The notes under the pieces were generated by a model that was given only the letters and a program-made list of their open reading frames with translations, ran no database searches and was not told the origin of the DNA. A stretch of 64,000 nt of DNA from Kitasatospora xanthocidica (GTDB lineage Bacteria > Actinomycetota > Actinomycetes > Streptomycetales > Streptomycetaceae). The first letter of the stretch is position 1. Each line of letters starts with the position of its first letter. Location of the stretch: positions 136,306 to 200,305 of the forward strand of contig NZ_BNBY01000014.1 of NCBI RefSeq assembly GCF_014656195.1, given 5' to 3'. The position numbers were made by a program, and so were the translations under genes. Below are positions 16,595 through 24,490 of the stretch, in pieces.

Positions 16595-17182
16595 ATGCAG
16601 ACCGCGACCGTTCCCCCGCCGCGCATCCCGCGGTTGGGCCGTGGTTGGTACCTCGCCGCCGTGCTCAGCGCCGTGCTGGCCGTCGGCATGTGCCTGCTGG
16701 GTTGGCGCCAGGCCGACCAGGCCGACCGGATCGAGGCGCACCCGGTGAGAGTCGAGGGCGTCGTCACCCAGCTCCCGACCGGCGGCGGCACCTACAGCGC
16801 CGTCACCTACCGGGTGGGCGGCCAGCCGCACACCGCGGCCGCGCTGCCGCTCGCGGACGGCACCAGGCTCGGCGACGCGGTCTGCCTGGAGCACGCCGCC
16901 GACGACGCGGGCGCGGTCCGGATCTGCGGTGACACCTACCCGCAGCCCGTCGGCGTGGGCCTGGCCCGGTTCAGCGTGCCGGTCGCCGTCGCGCTCTTCG
17001 TGATCTGCGTGCTGCGCATCCGCCGGCACCGGAAGGCCGTCGCCGTCCGCGCCGGGCAGGGGCGGCTGGCCGCCAACCTCGCCCTGGCCGCGGAGACGCT
17101 GGCCGACGGGATGCCCGCGATAACCCACGGCAAGCGCTCCCGCCGGAAGCGGCGCGCGGGCGGGCGGCGCGGGCAGCACTGA
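16595..17182 (+). CDS. Two-TM membrane protein of unknown function
   Basis: A 195-residue protein. TM1 is at about 17-38 (GWYLAAVLSAVLAVGMCLLG) and TM2 at about 126-146, enclosing an extracellular beta-rich loop (VRVEGVVTQLPTGGGTYSAV and following) with two cysteines. The cytoplasmic tail ends in a very basic stretch (KRSRRKRRAGGRRG). The topology and the loop resemble small DUF3592-like membrane proteins, but I do not assign a family. The ATG at 16595 has GACAGGA upstream; the longer frame from 16454 adds an Arg-rich head without merit. Confidence 0.7.
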   Translation: MQTATVPPPRIPRLGRGWYLAAVLSAVLAVGMCLLGWRQADQADRIEAHPVRVEGVVTQLPTGGGTYSAVTYRVGGQPHTAAALPLADGTRLGDAVCLEHAADDAGAVRICGDTYPQPVGVGLARFSVPVAVALFVICVLRIRRHRKAVAVRAGQGRLAANLALAAETLADGMPAITHGKRSRRKRRAGGRRGQH

Positions 17183-17227
17183 CGGGGGCCGGCCCGGGGT
17201 GGCTGTGCGAGCGGTCGCGCCGGTGGC

Positions 17228-17310
17228 CCGGTGGGCGGTCGGGTGGGTGGTCGGGCGGGTGGTCGGGTCGGGGTTCCGGTGGGTGGTCGGGTGGGCGTTC
17301 CGGTGGGGTG
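17228..17310 (+). repeat. G-rich imperfect repeats with quadruplex potential upstream of menG
   Basis: Reiterations of GGTGGGTGGTCGGGCG-like units give many closely spaced runs of three or more G on the sense strand, 54 nt before the menG start and probably inside its leader. Confidence 0.6.
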
Positions 17311-17363
17311 TGCCGGCGGTCCGGTGAGCCCCGTTGGCCGGGGTGTCCGTGCGAGGGTGAACA

Positions 17364-18068
17364 ATGGGGGGCGTGACCCGAGCCTCTCTGGACAAGCAGC
17401 CGCACGAAGTCGCCGCCATGTTCGACGACGTCGCGGCCAAGTACGACCGGACCAACGACGTGCTCTCCCTCGGCCAGGCCCGCGCCTGGCGCCGGGCGGT
17501 GGCAGAGGCGGTGGCCGCCGGACCGGGGGACCTCGTGCTCGACCTCGGAGCCGGCACCGGGACCTCCTCGCTGCCCTTCGCCGAGGCCGGGGCCAAGGTC
17601 GTCCCGTGCGACTTCTCGGTCGGCATGCTCACCGAGGGCAAGGCCCGCCACCCCGAGCTGGCGCTCACCGCCGGCGACGCCACCCGGCTGCCGTTCGCGG
17701 ACGACACCTTCGACTCGGTGACCATCTCCTTCGCCCTGCGCAACGTCCAGGACACCGACGCCGGGCTGCGCGAGATGCTGCGGGTCACCAAGCCCGGCGG
17801 CAAGCTGGTGATCTGCGAGTTCTCCACGCCGACCTGGACGCCGTTCCGGACGGTCTACACCGAGTACCTGATGCGCGCGCTGCCGCCGGTCGCCACGGCC
17901 GTCAGCAGCAACCCGGACGCGTACGTCTACCTCGCCGAGTCCATCCGCGCCTGGCCCGACCAGCCGGGGCTGGCCGCCAAGCTGCAGGACAACGGCTGGT
18001 CGAAGGTCGCCTGGCGGAACCTGACCGGCGGGATCGTCGCGCTGCACCGGGCGTACAAGATCGCGTGA
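17364..18068 (+). CDS. menG: Demethylmenaquinone methyltransferase
   Basis: A 234-residue class I SAM-dependent methyltransferase of the MenG/UbiE family, which C-methylates demethylmenaquinone in the last nuclear step. It has the family start VAAMFDDVAAKYDRTNDVLS, the SAM motif I VLDLGAGTGTSSL, the acidic post-I region (CDFSVGMLTEGK), DATRLPFADDTFDSV and the C-terminal signature NLTGGIVALHRAYK. The ATG at 17364 is used; a GTG at 17373 (MTRASLDKQ) is an alternative. A G-rich tract precedes it and the GGR-family gene follows 134 nt downstream. Confidence 0.95.
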   Translation: MGGVTRASLDKQPHEVAAMFDDVAAKYDRTNDVLSLGQARAWRRAVAEAVAAGPGDLVLDLGAGTGTSSLPFAEAGAKVVPCDFSVGMLTEGKARHPELALTAGDATRLPFADDTFDSVTISFALRNVQDTDAGLREMLRVTKPGGKLVICEFSTPTWTPFRTVYTEYLMRALPPVATAVSSNPDAYVYLAESIRAWPDQPGLAAKLQDNGWSKVAWRNLTGGIVALHRAYKIA

Positions 18069-18202
18069 TCGTCGCGTTCTCGTCGCGGGGCGGGGCGACG
18101 GTCGACGTGGTGGGGGACGGGCGCTTCCGGTGGCGTGAGCGGAACTAGACTGCCGGAGACAAAAGCCGCCGTCCCCCGCCGCAGCTCCAGGAGTGTGTCC
18201 AC

Positions 18203-19513
18203 GTGTCCGAGACCGCAGCCGATCTGACGAAGCCGGACAGCCCGGTGGAGAGCACGGCCGACGTCATCGTGGTCGGTGCGGGCCCGGCCGGCTCCACCAC
18301 GGCGTACTACCTGGCCCAGGCCGGGCTGGACGTCCTGCTGCTGGAGAAGACCGCCTTCCCGCGCGAGAAGGTCTGCGGCGACGGCCTGACCCCGCGTGCC
18401 ACCAAGCAGCTGGTCGACATGGGCATCGACGTCTCCACCGAGAACGGCTGGCTGCACAACAAGGGCCTGCGCATCATCGGCGGCGGCGTCCGGCTGGAGC
18501 TGGACTGGCCCGAGCTGTCCTCCTTCCCCGACTACGGCCTGGTCCGCAAGCGCGCCGACTTCGACGAGCTGCTGGCCCGTCAGGCCGAGAAGGCCGGCGC
18601 CCGGCTCTACGAGCGCTGCAACGTCAGCGGGCCTGTCGTGGACGACCGCACCGGACGGATCGTCGGCGTCACCGCCAAGCTCGGCGAGGAGAAGCGGCCG
18701 GTCACCTTCCGCGCCCCGCTGGTGGTCGCCGCCGACGGCAACTCGACCCGGCTCTCGCTCGCCATGGGCCTGCACCGGCGTGAGGACCGTCCGATGGGCG
18801 TCGCCTACCGCACCTACTTCAACTCGCCCCGCCACGACGACGACTACCTGGAGTCCTGGCTGGAGCTGTGGGACACCCGCGGCGGCCAGCGCAAGCTGCT
18901 GCCCGGTTACGGCTGGGTCTTCGGCATGGGCGACGGCACCTCCAACGTCGGCCTCGGCATCCTCAACTCCTCGCCCGCGTTCGGCGAACTCGACTGGCGC
19001 GAGGTCCTCAAGGCCTGGTGCGCCGGCATGCCGGAGGAGTGGGGCTACACCCCCGAGAACATGACCGAGCCGATCCGCGGCGCGGCCCTGCCGATGGCCT
19101 TCAACCGGCAGCCGCACTACACCCGCGGCCTGCTGCTCGTCGGCGACGCCGGTGGCATGGTCAACCCGTTCAACGGCGAGGGCATCGCCTACGCGATGGA
19201 ATCCGGCCAGATCGCCGCCGGGGTCATCGTGCAGGCCCTCGCCAGGGTCACCGACGGCGGCCGCGAGCGCGCCCTCCACGCCTACCCGCGCATCCTCAAG
19301 GACGTGTACGGCGGCTACTACACGCTGGGCCGCGCCTTCGTGAAGCTCATCGGCAACGCGAAGGTGATGCAGCTCGCCGCCCAGCACGGCCTGCCCCGAC
19401 CGCTGCTGATGCGCTTCACCCTCAAGCTGCTCGCCAACCTGACCGACCCGCAGGGCGGCGACGCGATGGACCGCGTGATCAACGGGCTCGCCCGGGTCGC
19501 GCCGAACGCCTAG
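18203..19513 (+). CDS. Geranylgeranyl reductase family FAD enzyme (MenJ-like)
   Basis: A 436-residue FAD-dependent oxidoreductase. The dinucleotide-binding Rossmann motif is VIVVGAGPAGSTTAYYLAQA (about 22-41); the family motif CGDGLTPRA and the second FAD motif GDAGGMVNPFNGEGI (about 316-330) are intact. Relatives saturate isoprenoid chains; the mycobacterial MenJ reduces one double bond of menaquinone. With menG just upstream and complex I downstream, reduction of the menaquinone side chain is the likeliest role. The GTG at 18203 has CCAGGAG 9 nt upstream. Its stop overlaps the stop of the convergent MazG-like gene. Confidence 0.85.
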   Translation: MSETAADLTKPDSPVESTADVIVVGAGPAGSTTAYYLAQAGLDVLLLEKTAFPREKVCGDGLTPRATKQLVDMGIDVSTENGWLHNKGLRIIGGGVRLELDWPELSSFPDYGLVRKRADFDELLARQAEKAGARLYERCNVSGPVVDDRTGRIVGVTAKLGEEKRPVTFRAPLVVAADGNSTRLSLAMGLHRREDRPMGVAYRTYFNSPRHDDDYLESWLELWDTRGGQRKLLPGYGWVFGMGDGTSNVGLGILNSSPAFGELDWREVLKAWCAGMPEEWGYTPENMTEPIRGAALPMAFNRQPHYTRGLLLVGDAGGMVNPFNGEGIAYAMESGQIAAGVIVQALARVTDGGRERALHAYPRILKDVYGGYYTLGRAFVKLIGNAKVMQLAAQHGLPRPLLMRFTLKLLANLTDPQGGDAMDRVINGLARVAPNA

Positions 19514-19950
19514 CGCGCGGCGTCCCCGCCGTCGTTGGCGTTGCCGTTCGCGCCGCTGTTCGCGGTGCTGTTTGCGCCGCTGTTTGCGCCGCTGTTCTTC
19601 TCCGCCGCCTCCGGGAGCCCGTCGATCGGGCGCCGGGAGGCGGCGGAGCGCTGTTCGACGTAGGCCAGACGGTCGGCGAAGACCCGGGCCGCGTCCGGGG
19701 TGAGCGTCCGCAGGGCGACGAGGGCGGTGAAGACGACGTCGCAGAGCTCGTGCTGGACGTCCTCCCAGCTGTGGGTCACCCCCTTGCGCGGGTTCTGACC
19801 GGTGGCACCGATCACCGCGGCACCGACCTCGCCGACCTCCTCGGAGAGCTTCAGGATCCGCAGCAGGCGCTCCTCCTGGGGCGACTGCGTGCGCTCCCCG
19901 TCGAGCCAGGCGACCATGTGATCGACGCTCTCCCAGATCCGGCTGTCCAT
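19510..19950 (-). CDS. MazG-like nucleotide pyrophosphohydrolase
   Basis: A 146-residue protein. Residues 1-100 form an all-alpha NTP-pyrophosphatase domain, with the metal-binding pattern EEVGEVGAAV (helix 2) and HELCDVVFTAL (E and D ligands). Such enzymes hydrolyse non-canonical NTPs to NMP and PPi. Residues 118-140 are an Asn/Ser/Gly/Ala repeat (NSGAN units) encoded by 12-nt DNA repeats, likely disordered. The ATG is at 19948-19950. The stop overlaps that of the convergent GGR-family gene by two bases. Confidence 0.8.
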   Translation of the reverse strand: MDSRIWESVDHMVAWLDGERTQSPQEERLLRILKLSEEVGEVGAAVIGATGQNPRKGVTHSWEDVQHELCDVVFTALVALRTLTPDAARVFADRLAYVEQRSAASRRPIDGLPEAAEKNSGANSGANSTANSGANGNANDGGDAAR

Positions 19951-20038
19951 ACGGCGCTGCTCCCCTGCGGTGTCGGCGGTGCTGCCACCGTACGGGAGCG
20001 GGCGCTCGGGGACGCCCGGGGCGACCCGGCCCGCTCGG

Positions 20039-20707
20039 TCAGCGGGTGCTGATCCTCACGTTGCGGATGTTCACCGGGAGGTTGGGGAATCCGTCGCCGG
20101 GGTTGTTCTGGTCGTCCTCGCCACCGGCGGCGATCTTCTGCAGGACGTCCAGGCCCGCCGTGATCCGGCCGAACGGGGTGTAGGCGGGGGAGAGCTTGGT
20201 GTCCTTCCAGACGAAGAAGAACTGGCTGCCGTTGGTGTTCGGACCGGCGTTGGCCATGGCCACGGTGCCGGCCGGGTAGGTGGCGCCGGTCAGGTTCTCG
20301 TCCGGGAAGGAGTAGCCGGGCCCGCCGCTGCCCGTCCCGGTCGGGTCGCCGCACTGGAGGACGTAGATCCGCTGGGTGGTGAGGCGGTGGCAGTGGCTGC
20401 GGTCGAAGTAGTCGTGCTCGGCGAGGAAGCGGAACGAGAACGTGGTGCAGGGCGCCTTGTCGGTCAGCGCCTCGAAGGTGATCTGGCCCTGGCTCGTACG
20501 CAGAGTCGCGCGGTAGGGCTGGGCCGCCTTCTTGGCGTTGAAGACCGGGATGCCCTTGAAATTGTCGGCCGGGACGGCCGGTGTGTAGGTGCAGCCGGCG
20601 CCGGCGGTGGCTGCGGCGGCGGAGGTGTCCGCGACGGCGGTGCCGGTGCTGGCCACGAGCGGGAGGACGGTGGCGGCGGCGACCAGCGCCCAGTGCGTGC
20701 GCTTCAC
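20039..20707 (-). CDS. Secreted cyclophilin-type peptidyl-prolyl isomerase
   Basis: A cyclophilin exported by a Sec signal peptide (KRTHWALVAAATVLPLVAS..., cleavage near AVA-DTS). The catalytic domain carries the core motifs RLTTQRIYVLQCGDPTGTG, SFPDEN, AMANAGPNTNGSQFFF and FGRITAGLDVLQKI; the active-site Arg is in the SHCHRL region and Gln in QFFF. It should assist folding of exported proteins. Start choice: the GTG at 20705-20707 has GGAAGG 8 nt upstream and gives a compact signal peptide; an ATG at 20749 and a GTG at 20764 would extend it. Length from the chosen start is 222 residues. Confidence 0.9.
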   Translation of the reverse strand: MKRTHWALVAAATVLPLVASTGTAVADTSAAAATAGAGCTYTPAVPADNFKGIPVFNAKKAAQPYRATLRTSQGQITFEALTDKAPCTTFSFRFLAEHDYFDRSHCHRLTTQRIYVLQCGDPTGTGSGGPGYSFPDENLTGATYPAGTVAMANAGPNTNGSQFFFVWKDTKLSPAYTPFGRITAGLDVLQKIAAGGEDDQNNPGDGFPNLPVNIRNVRISTR

Positions 20708-21010
20708 GTGACGGGCCTTCCGGGGGGTGGTGGACGGCTGGATTGTCATGGAGGAATCATCCACGGCCGGGTGGGGATGCGGTAGGGGTCGGGGCGGCCG
20801 CGACTCCCGAGGGTTCGGGAGTGTGATGGTCGGTCAGGTGAGCGCCGGGGCGCGGGTTTCCGTCGGGGCTGCCGGTTCTGCCCGGCTCGACGGCTCCCCT
20901 GTTACGGATGTTGCCGGTGTTACGGATGTTGCCTGTGCTGCCGGTTTTGCCGGTGCGGCGGGAGTTGCCGGGCCCGGGTGGCCCCGGGGGGTCTGGGTGG
21001 CCTGGAGGGG

Positions 21011-21679
21011 TCAGGGGTGGTCGGGGGCTTCCGGGACCGAGGTGAAGAGCCCGGCGCGGGCGGCCAGGGCGGCGGCATCGGCGGCCCGCTCGGCGGTGCG
21101 GGCGTCCAGCGGCTCGCCGGAGACGAACAGGCGGTAGTAGAGCGGCGCGGTGGCGGCCCGGACCACCTCGGCACCGTCCGTTCCGACCGGCAACTCGCCC
21201 CGGGTGACCGCCCGTTCGGCCACCTCGGCGACTTGGCGGTGGCGGGTCGCGAAGAAGTCGTGCAGGGCGGCCGCGCCGGCGTCGGAGCGCTGGGCGGCGG
21301 AGATCAGTGCGGTCGGTGTGGGGCCCAGCTCGGGGTCGGTGAAGACGTCGAACACCTCCTGGGTGATCCGGCGGAGGTCCTGCTGGAGGTCGCCGGTGTC
21401 GGGCAGGGGCCAGGGCTGGTCGGCGGAGGCGGTCAGCGCGTCGGCGACCAGGCCGTCGACGCCGCCCCACCGTCGGTAGAGGGTCGCCTTGTGGACGCCG
21501 GAGCGGGCGGCGACCGCCTCCACGGTGAGGCCGTCGTACCCCTTTTCGGTGACCTCGGCGAGCGTGGCGGCGACCACGTCCGCCCGGACCCGGGCGCTGC
21601 GGCCGCCCGGACGCGGGGTCGGGGTGTGGGGCGGCGGTGCGGGGTTGGCGGTTCCGGTCAAAGTCGACTCCAGTCGCAT
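21011..21679 (-). CDS. TetR family transcriptional regulator
   Basis: A 222-residue repressor. The N-terminal helix-turn-helix (about 26-72) contains VAARSGVHKATLYRRWGG; the C-terminal ligand domain fits the TetR_C subgroup with DPELGPTPTALISAAQRS. The ATG at 21677-21679 is favoured because longer versions would read through the operator; no Shine-Dalgarno is visible, so the message may be leaderless or poorly translated. It is divergent from a CatB/Vat-type acetyltransferase, with a perfect 26-bp operator between them and an extra half-site (AGTCGCATTA, 21672-21681) over its own start. The context predicts an inducible antibiotic-modifying or detoxifying enzyme. Confidence 0.9.
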   Translation of the reverse strand: MRLESTLTGTANPAPPPHTPTPRPGGRSARVRADVVAATLAEVTEKGYDGLTVEAVAARSGVHKATLYRRWGGVDGLVADALTASADQPWPLPDTGDLQQDLRRITQEVFDVFTDPELGPTPTALISAAQRSDAGAAALHDFFATRHRQVAEVAERAVTRGELPVGTDGAEVVRAATAPLYYRLFVSGEPLDARTAERAADAAALAARAGLFTSVPEAPDHP

Positions 21680-21717
21680 TAAGGCTTGCTGTGGGTGTGG
21701 TGGCGTGCCATGCTCAT

Positions 21718-21743
21718 CGTAATGCGACATGAGTCGCATTACG
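21718..21743. promoter_or_regulatory. TetR operator, 11-bp perfect arms
   Basis: CGTAATGCGAC (21718-21728) and GTCGCATTACG (21733-21743) flank a 4-nt centre between the divergent TetR and acetyltransferase genes. The right arm is repeated as a half-site at the TetR start codon. Confidence 0.85.
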
Positions 21744-21755
21744 AGAGGAGTCCGA

Positions 21756-22421
21756 GTGACCGCCACCGCCATCCCCGACCCCACCGTGCTCCACCCGCTC
21801 GCCGGTCACGACCGCGTCGTCCTGCTGCGGCCCCTCGTCACCGACCCGCGGATCGAGGTCGGCGAGTACACCTATTTCGATGACCCCGACGGTGCTACCC
21901 GCTTCGAGGAGCGCAACGTCCTCTACGCGTACGGCCCCGAGCGGCTGGTGATCGGCAAGTACTGCGCGATCGCCACCGGCACCCGCTTCCTGATGGCCGG
22001 TGCCGCCCACCCGGCCGTCGGCGTCTCCACCTTCCCGTTCACCATGTTCGGCGGCAGCTGGACCGAGCGGACTCTCGACATCGTCACCGGCCTGCCCAGC
22101 CGGGGGGACACGGTGATCGGCAGCGACGTCTGGTTCGGCTTTGGAGCCACCGTCCTGCCCGGGGTCCGGATCGGTGACGGCGCGATCATCGCTGCCGGTG
22201 CGATGGTCACCACCGATGTCGAGCCGTACACCGTCGTCGGTGGCAACCCCGCCCGCCCGATCCGCCGCCGCTTCGACGACGCCGACATCGAGCGCCTGCT
22301 CCGCGCGGCCTGGTGGGACTGGCCGGTCGAGCTCGTCACCGAACACGTTCGTGTGGTCATGTCCGGAACGCCGGCCGACATCGAGGCGATCGCCGCGGCG
22401 AACGGTCTGCTCGCCGGCTGA
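21756..22421 (+). CDS. CatB/Vat-type xenobiotic O-acetyltransferase
   Basis: A 221-residue left-handed beta-helix (hexapeptide repeat) acetyltransferase. Diagnostic segments are NVLYAYGPERLVIGKYCAIA, the catalytic His85 in MAGAAHP, the FPFTMFGGSW loop, GDTVIGSDVWFGFGATVLPG and VVGGNPARPIRRRF. Family members use acetyl-CoA to inactivate chloramphenicol or streptogramin A, though many environmental ones have unknown acceptors. The GTG at 21756 has GAGAGGAG 6-7 nt upstream. It is repressed, by inference, by the divergent TetR protein. Confidence 0.9.
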   Translation: MTATAIPDPTVLHPLAGHDRVVLLRPLVTDPRIEVGEYTYFDDPDGATRFEERNVLYAYGPERLVIGKYCAIATGTRFLMAGAAHPAVGVSTFPFTMFGGSWTERTLDIVTGLPSRGDTVIGSDVWFGFGATVLPGVRIGDGAIIAAGAMVTTDVEPYTVVGGNPARPIRRRFDDADIERLLRAAWWDWPVELVTEHVRVVMSGTPADIEAIAAANGLLAG

Positions 22422-22690
22422 CCGCCGGTGCCGCCCGGGCCGGGGGCTGCCGCGCCCGGACCGGGGCCTGCCGCGCCGATCGACTCGACCGCGCCGACCG
22501 AGCGGATCATGCCGACCGTCCGGTGTCCGGACGGGCATTGATCACCGGTGGTCCGGTGCGCGAGACTGGCGCCCCTTTGCTCCACGCTTCGCCCTGTCCA
22601 CCGCCGGGTCTCCCGCCCGGCTGCTGGGTCCGTCCGACGCCGTACGGTACTCGCGCCCGCCGGTTCCGTTCGCTCGGAGGGATCCTCGTC

Positions 22691-23674
22691 ATGCCTGCCT
22701 CCTTGTCCAAGGGCTCGTCCTCGTCGGTCCTTCGTGATCTTCCGGTGCTGCTCGTGGCGGTGGTGTGGGGGTCGAGTTTCCTCGCCGTCCAGCGGGTGGC
22801 CGAGCCGGGGACGGTCGTGGCGATGCTGGTGCTCCGGTTCGGGCTGGTGCTGCCGCTGCTCGGAGCGGTCGCCTGGCGGGCCCTGCGGAGGTTGAGCCGG
22901 GCGGAGTGGCTCGGCGGTGCCGCGCTGGGAGTGGTACTGAGCGGGATCTTCCTGCTGGAGACCTACGGCGCCGTGCACACCTCCGCGACCAACGCGGGGC
23001 TGATCATCAGCCTCGCGATGGTGCTCACCCCACTCGGCGAGAGCGCCCTCGGGCGGACCACGCCACCGCGGGCCTTCCTGGCGGCCGCCGGGCTGGCCGT
23101 GCTCGGCGTCGCCCTGCTCACCGGCGACGGCGGACTGCGCGCTCCCTCGCTCGGTGACCTGCTGGTGCTGGGTGCCGCCCTCGTCCGATCCGCGTACGTC
23201 CTGGCCATGGCCAGGAGCCGGGCCCTGCGCGACACCGACATGCTCGCCGTGACCTGGGTCCAACTCGCCGTCGCAACGGCCGTCTTCGCCGTCGTCGCGC
23301 TGTCCGTGGGGCCGGCGCCGTGGACCGTCGCCCGCTCGTACGGGGTCGGCCAGTGGGTCTGGCTGCTGCATCTGTCGCTGTTCTGCACGCTGTTCGCCTT
23401 CTTCGTCCAGATGTGGGCGGTGCGGGCCACCTCGCCCTCCCGGGTGAGCCTGCTGCTCGGAACCGAGCCGCTGTGGGCCACCGTCTTCGGCATCACCGTG
23501 GCCGGGAACCGGCCGGGGCTGCTCGCCCTGTTCGGAGGCGCCCTGGTGCTGGCCGCGACCGAGTGGGGGCGCCGTACCGCCCCCTCGCCGCGCCCGGCCG
23601 GGGGCGGGAACGGAACGGCTGCCGGGGTGGATGCGCGAGCCGGGGAGCCGACGAAGGAGCCGGCCTCGGCGTGA
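22691..23674 (+). CDS. EamA/DMT family transporter
   Basis: A 327-residue protein with ten predicted TM helices in two EamA repeats; the first repeat opens PVLLVAVVWGSSFLAVQRVA and the second ends GTEPLWATVFGITV. Such proteins export or import metabolites such as amino acids. The ATG at 22691 has GGAGGGA upstream. The C-terminal 40 residues are hydrophilic and Pro/Gly/Ala-rich. The 269 nt upstream contain short direct repeats of GCCGGGGCCTGCCGCGCC type and no clear promoter. Confidence 0.85.
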   Translation: MPASLSKGSSSSVLRDLPVLLVAVVWGSSFLAVQRVAEPGTVVAMLVLRFGLVLPLLGAVAWRALRRLSRAEWLGGAALGVVLSGIFLLETYGAVHTSATNAGLIISLAMVLTPLGESALGRTTPPRAFLAAAGLAVLGVALLTGDGGLRAPSLGDLLVLGAALVRSAYVLAMARSRALRDTDMLAVTWVQLAVATAVFAVVALSVGPAPWTVARSYGVGQWVWLLHLSLFCTLFAFFVQMWAVRATSPSRVSLLLGTEPLWATVFGITVAGNRPGLLALFGGALVLAATEWGRRTAPSPRPAGGGNGTAAGVDARAGEPTKEPASA

Positions 23675-23687
23675 TCCGTCGGCGTGG

Positions 23688-24299
23688 TCACCGGCGCCAC
23701 CGCAGGGTGCGGCGGGCGTAGTCGACGGTGACCGCGCCGAGCAGCGGGCCCCAGGCCACCAGGGGCAGGTAGGCGGCGGTCATCACCAGGGCGGCGAAAC
23801 CGTGCGGTGCGTCGGGCGTGGCCAGGTTGTCGGCCCAGCGGCCGAACAGCCCCTCCATACCGAGGACGGTGAGCACCGCCGAGCCCAGCAGCGCCGGGAC
23901 GATCGCGGCGAGCGGCGGGACCCGCCGGCCGCCGAGCCAAGGGATCCAGCGGGGCATCACCTGCCCCCAGGGCCGGACCAGGCCGAGGGTCAGGAAGGAC
24001 AGGGCCTCGGCCAGGGCGCTCAGCGCCACGCAGTAGACCGTGCCCCAGCCCGGCTGGTGCTCGGCGAACGCGGCGGCCGTGGCCCCGGTGAAGCCGAGCG
24101 GGGCGCCGAAGCCGAAGGCGATCCGCCACACCCCCGAGGGGACGGTGCTCAGGGCGGCGGCCTTGGCGGCCAGCCGGGCCCAGCGCGGGGCGGGAGGAAC
24201 GGCCGCGGTGGGCCGGTGGTTCGTGGTCCCGTGTGCGCAGGCCCGGCGTTCGGTGGTTCGGTGCGTGGTGCCCTGGGCGTTGATCACGAACTTCGACAT
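23688..24299 (-). CDS. Four- to five-TM integral membrane protein, unknown function
   Basis: A 203-residue protein that starts MSKFVINAQGTTHRTTERRA with a long polar head of about 45 residues, then hydrophobic segments at roughly 63-85, 87-105, 130-150 and 165-190. It resembles DUF3995-like actinobacterial membrane proteins, without a firm family call. GGAGGGGAG precedes the ATG at 24297-24299. It is divergent from a two-component system; repeated TGCCGATCGG motifs lie in between, so the pair may be regulated by the neighbouring response regulator. Confidence 0.7.
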   Translation of the reverse strand: MSKFVINAQGTTHRTTERRACAHGTTNHRPTAAVPPAPRWARLAAKAAALSTVPSGVWRIAFGFGAPLGFTGATAAAFAEHQPGWGTVYCVALSALAEALSFLTLGLVRPWGQVMPRWIPWLGGRRVPPLAAIVPALLGSAVLTVLGMEGLFGRWADNLATPDAPHGFAALVMTAAYLPLVAWGPLLGAVTVDYARRTLRWRR

Positions 24300-24377
24300 G
24301 GTGGACTCCCCTCCGGCCCGGCCCCCTCGGCCGGTGCGATGGCTCAAGACTGGAGGTCAGCCGGGGGTTCGCGGCAG

Positions 24378-24432
24378 TGCCGATCGGGCTGTTCTCCCTG
24401 CTCAACCCGCCTGTGAAATATGCCGATCGGCA
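24378..24432. promoter_or_regulatory. Direct repeat of TGCCGATCGG upstream of the two-component genes
   Basis: The sequence TGCCGATCGG occurs at 24378-24387 and again at 24421-24430, the latter within the perfect 12-bp palindrome TGCCGATCGGCA. Both are in the divergent promoter region. Confidence 0.5.
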
Positions 24433-24490
24433 CAGGCGCACCGCCGGACCCACGTCGTACTGTGACGGCAGTCGAAGAGAGGTGGTGACG

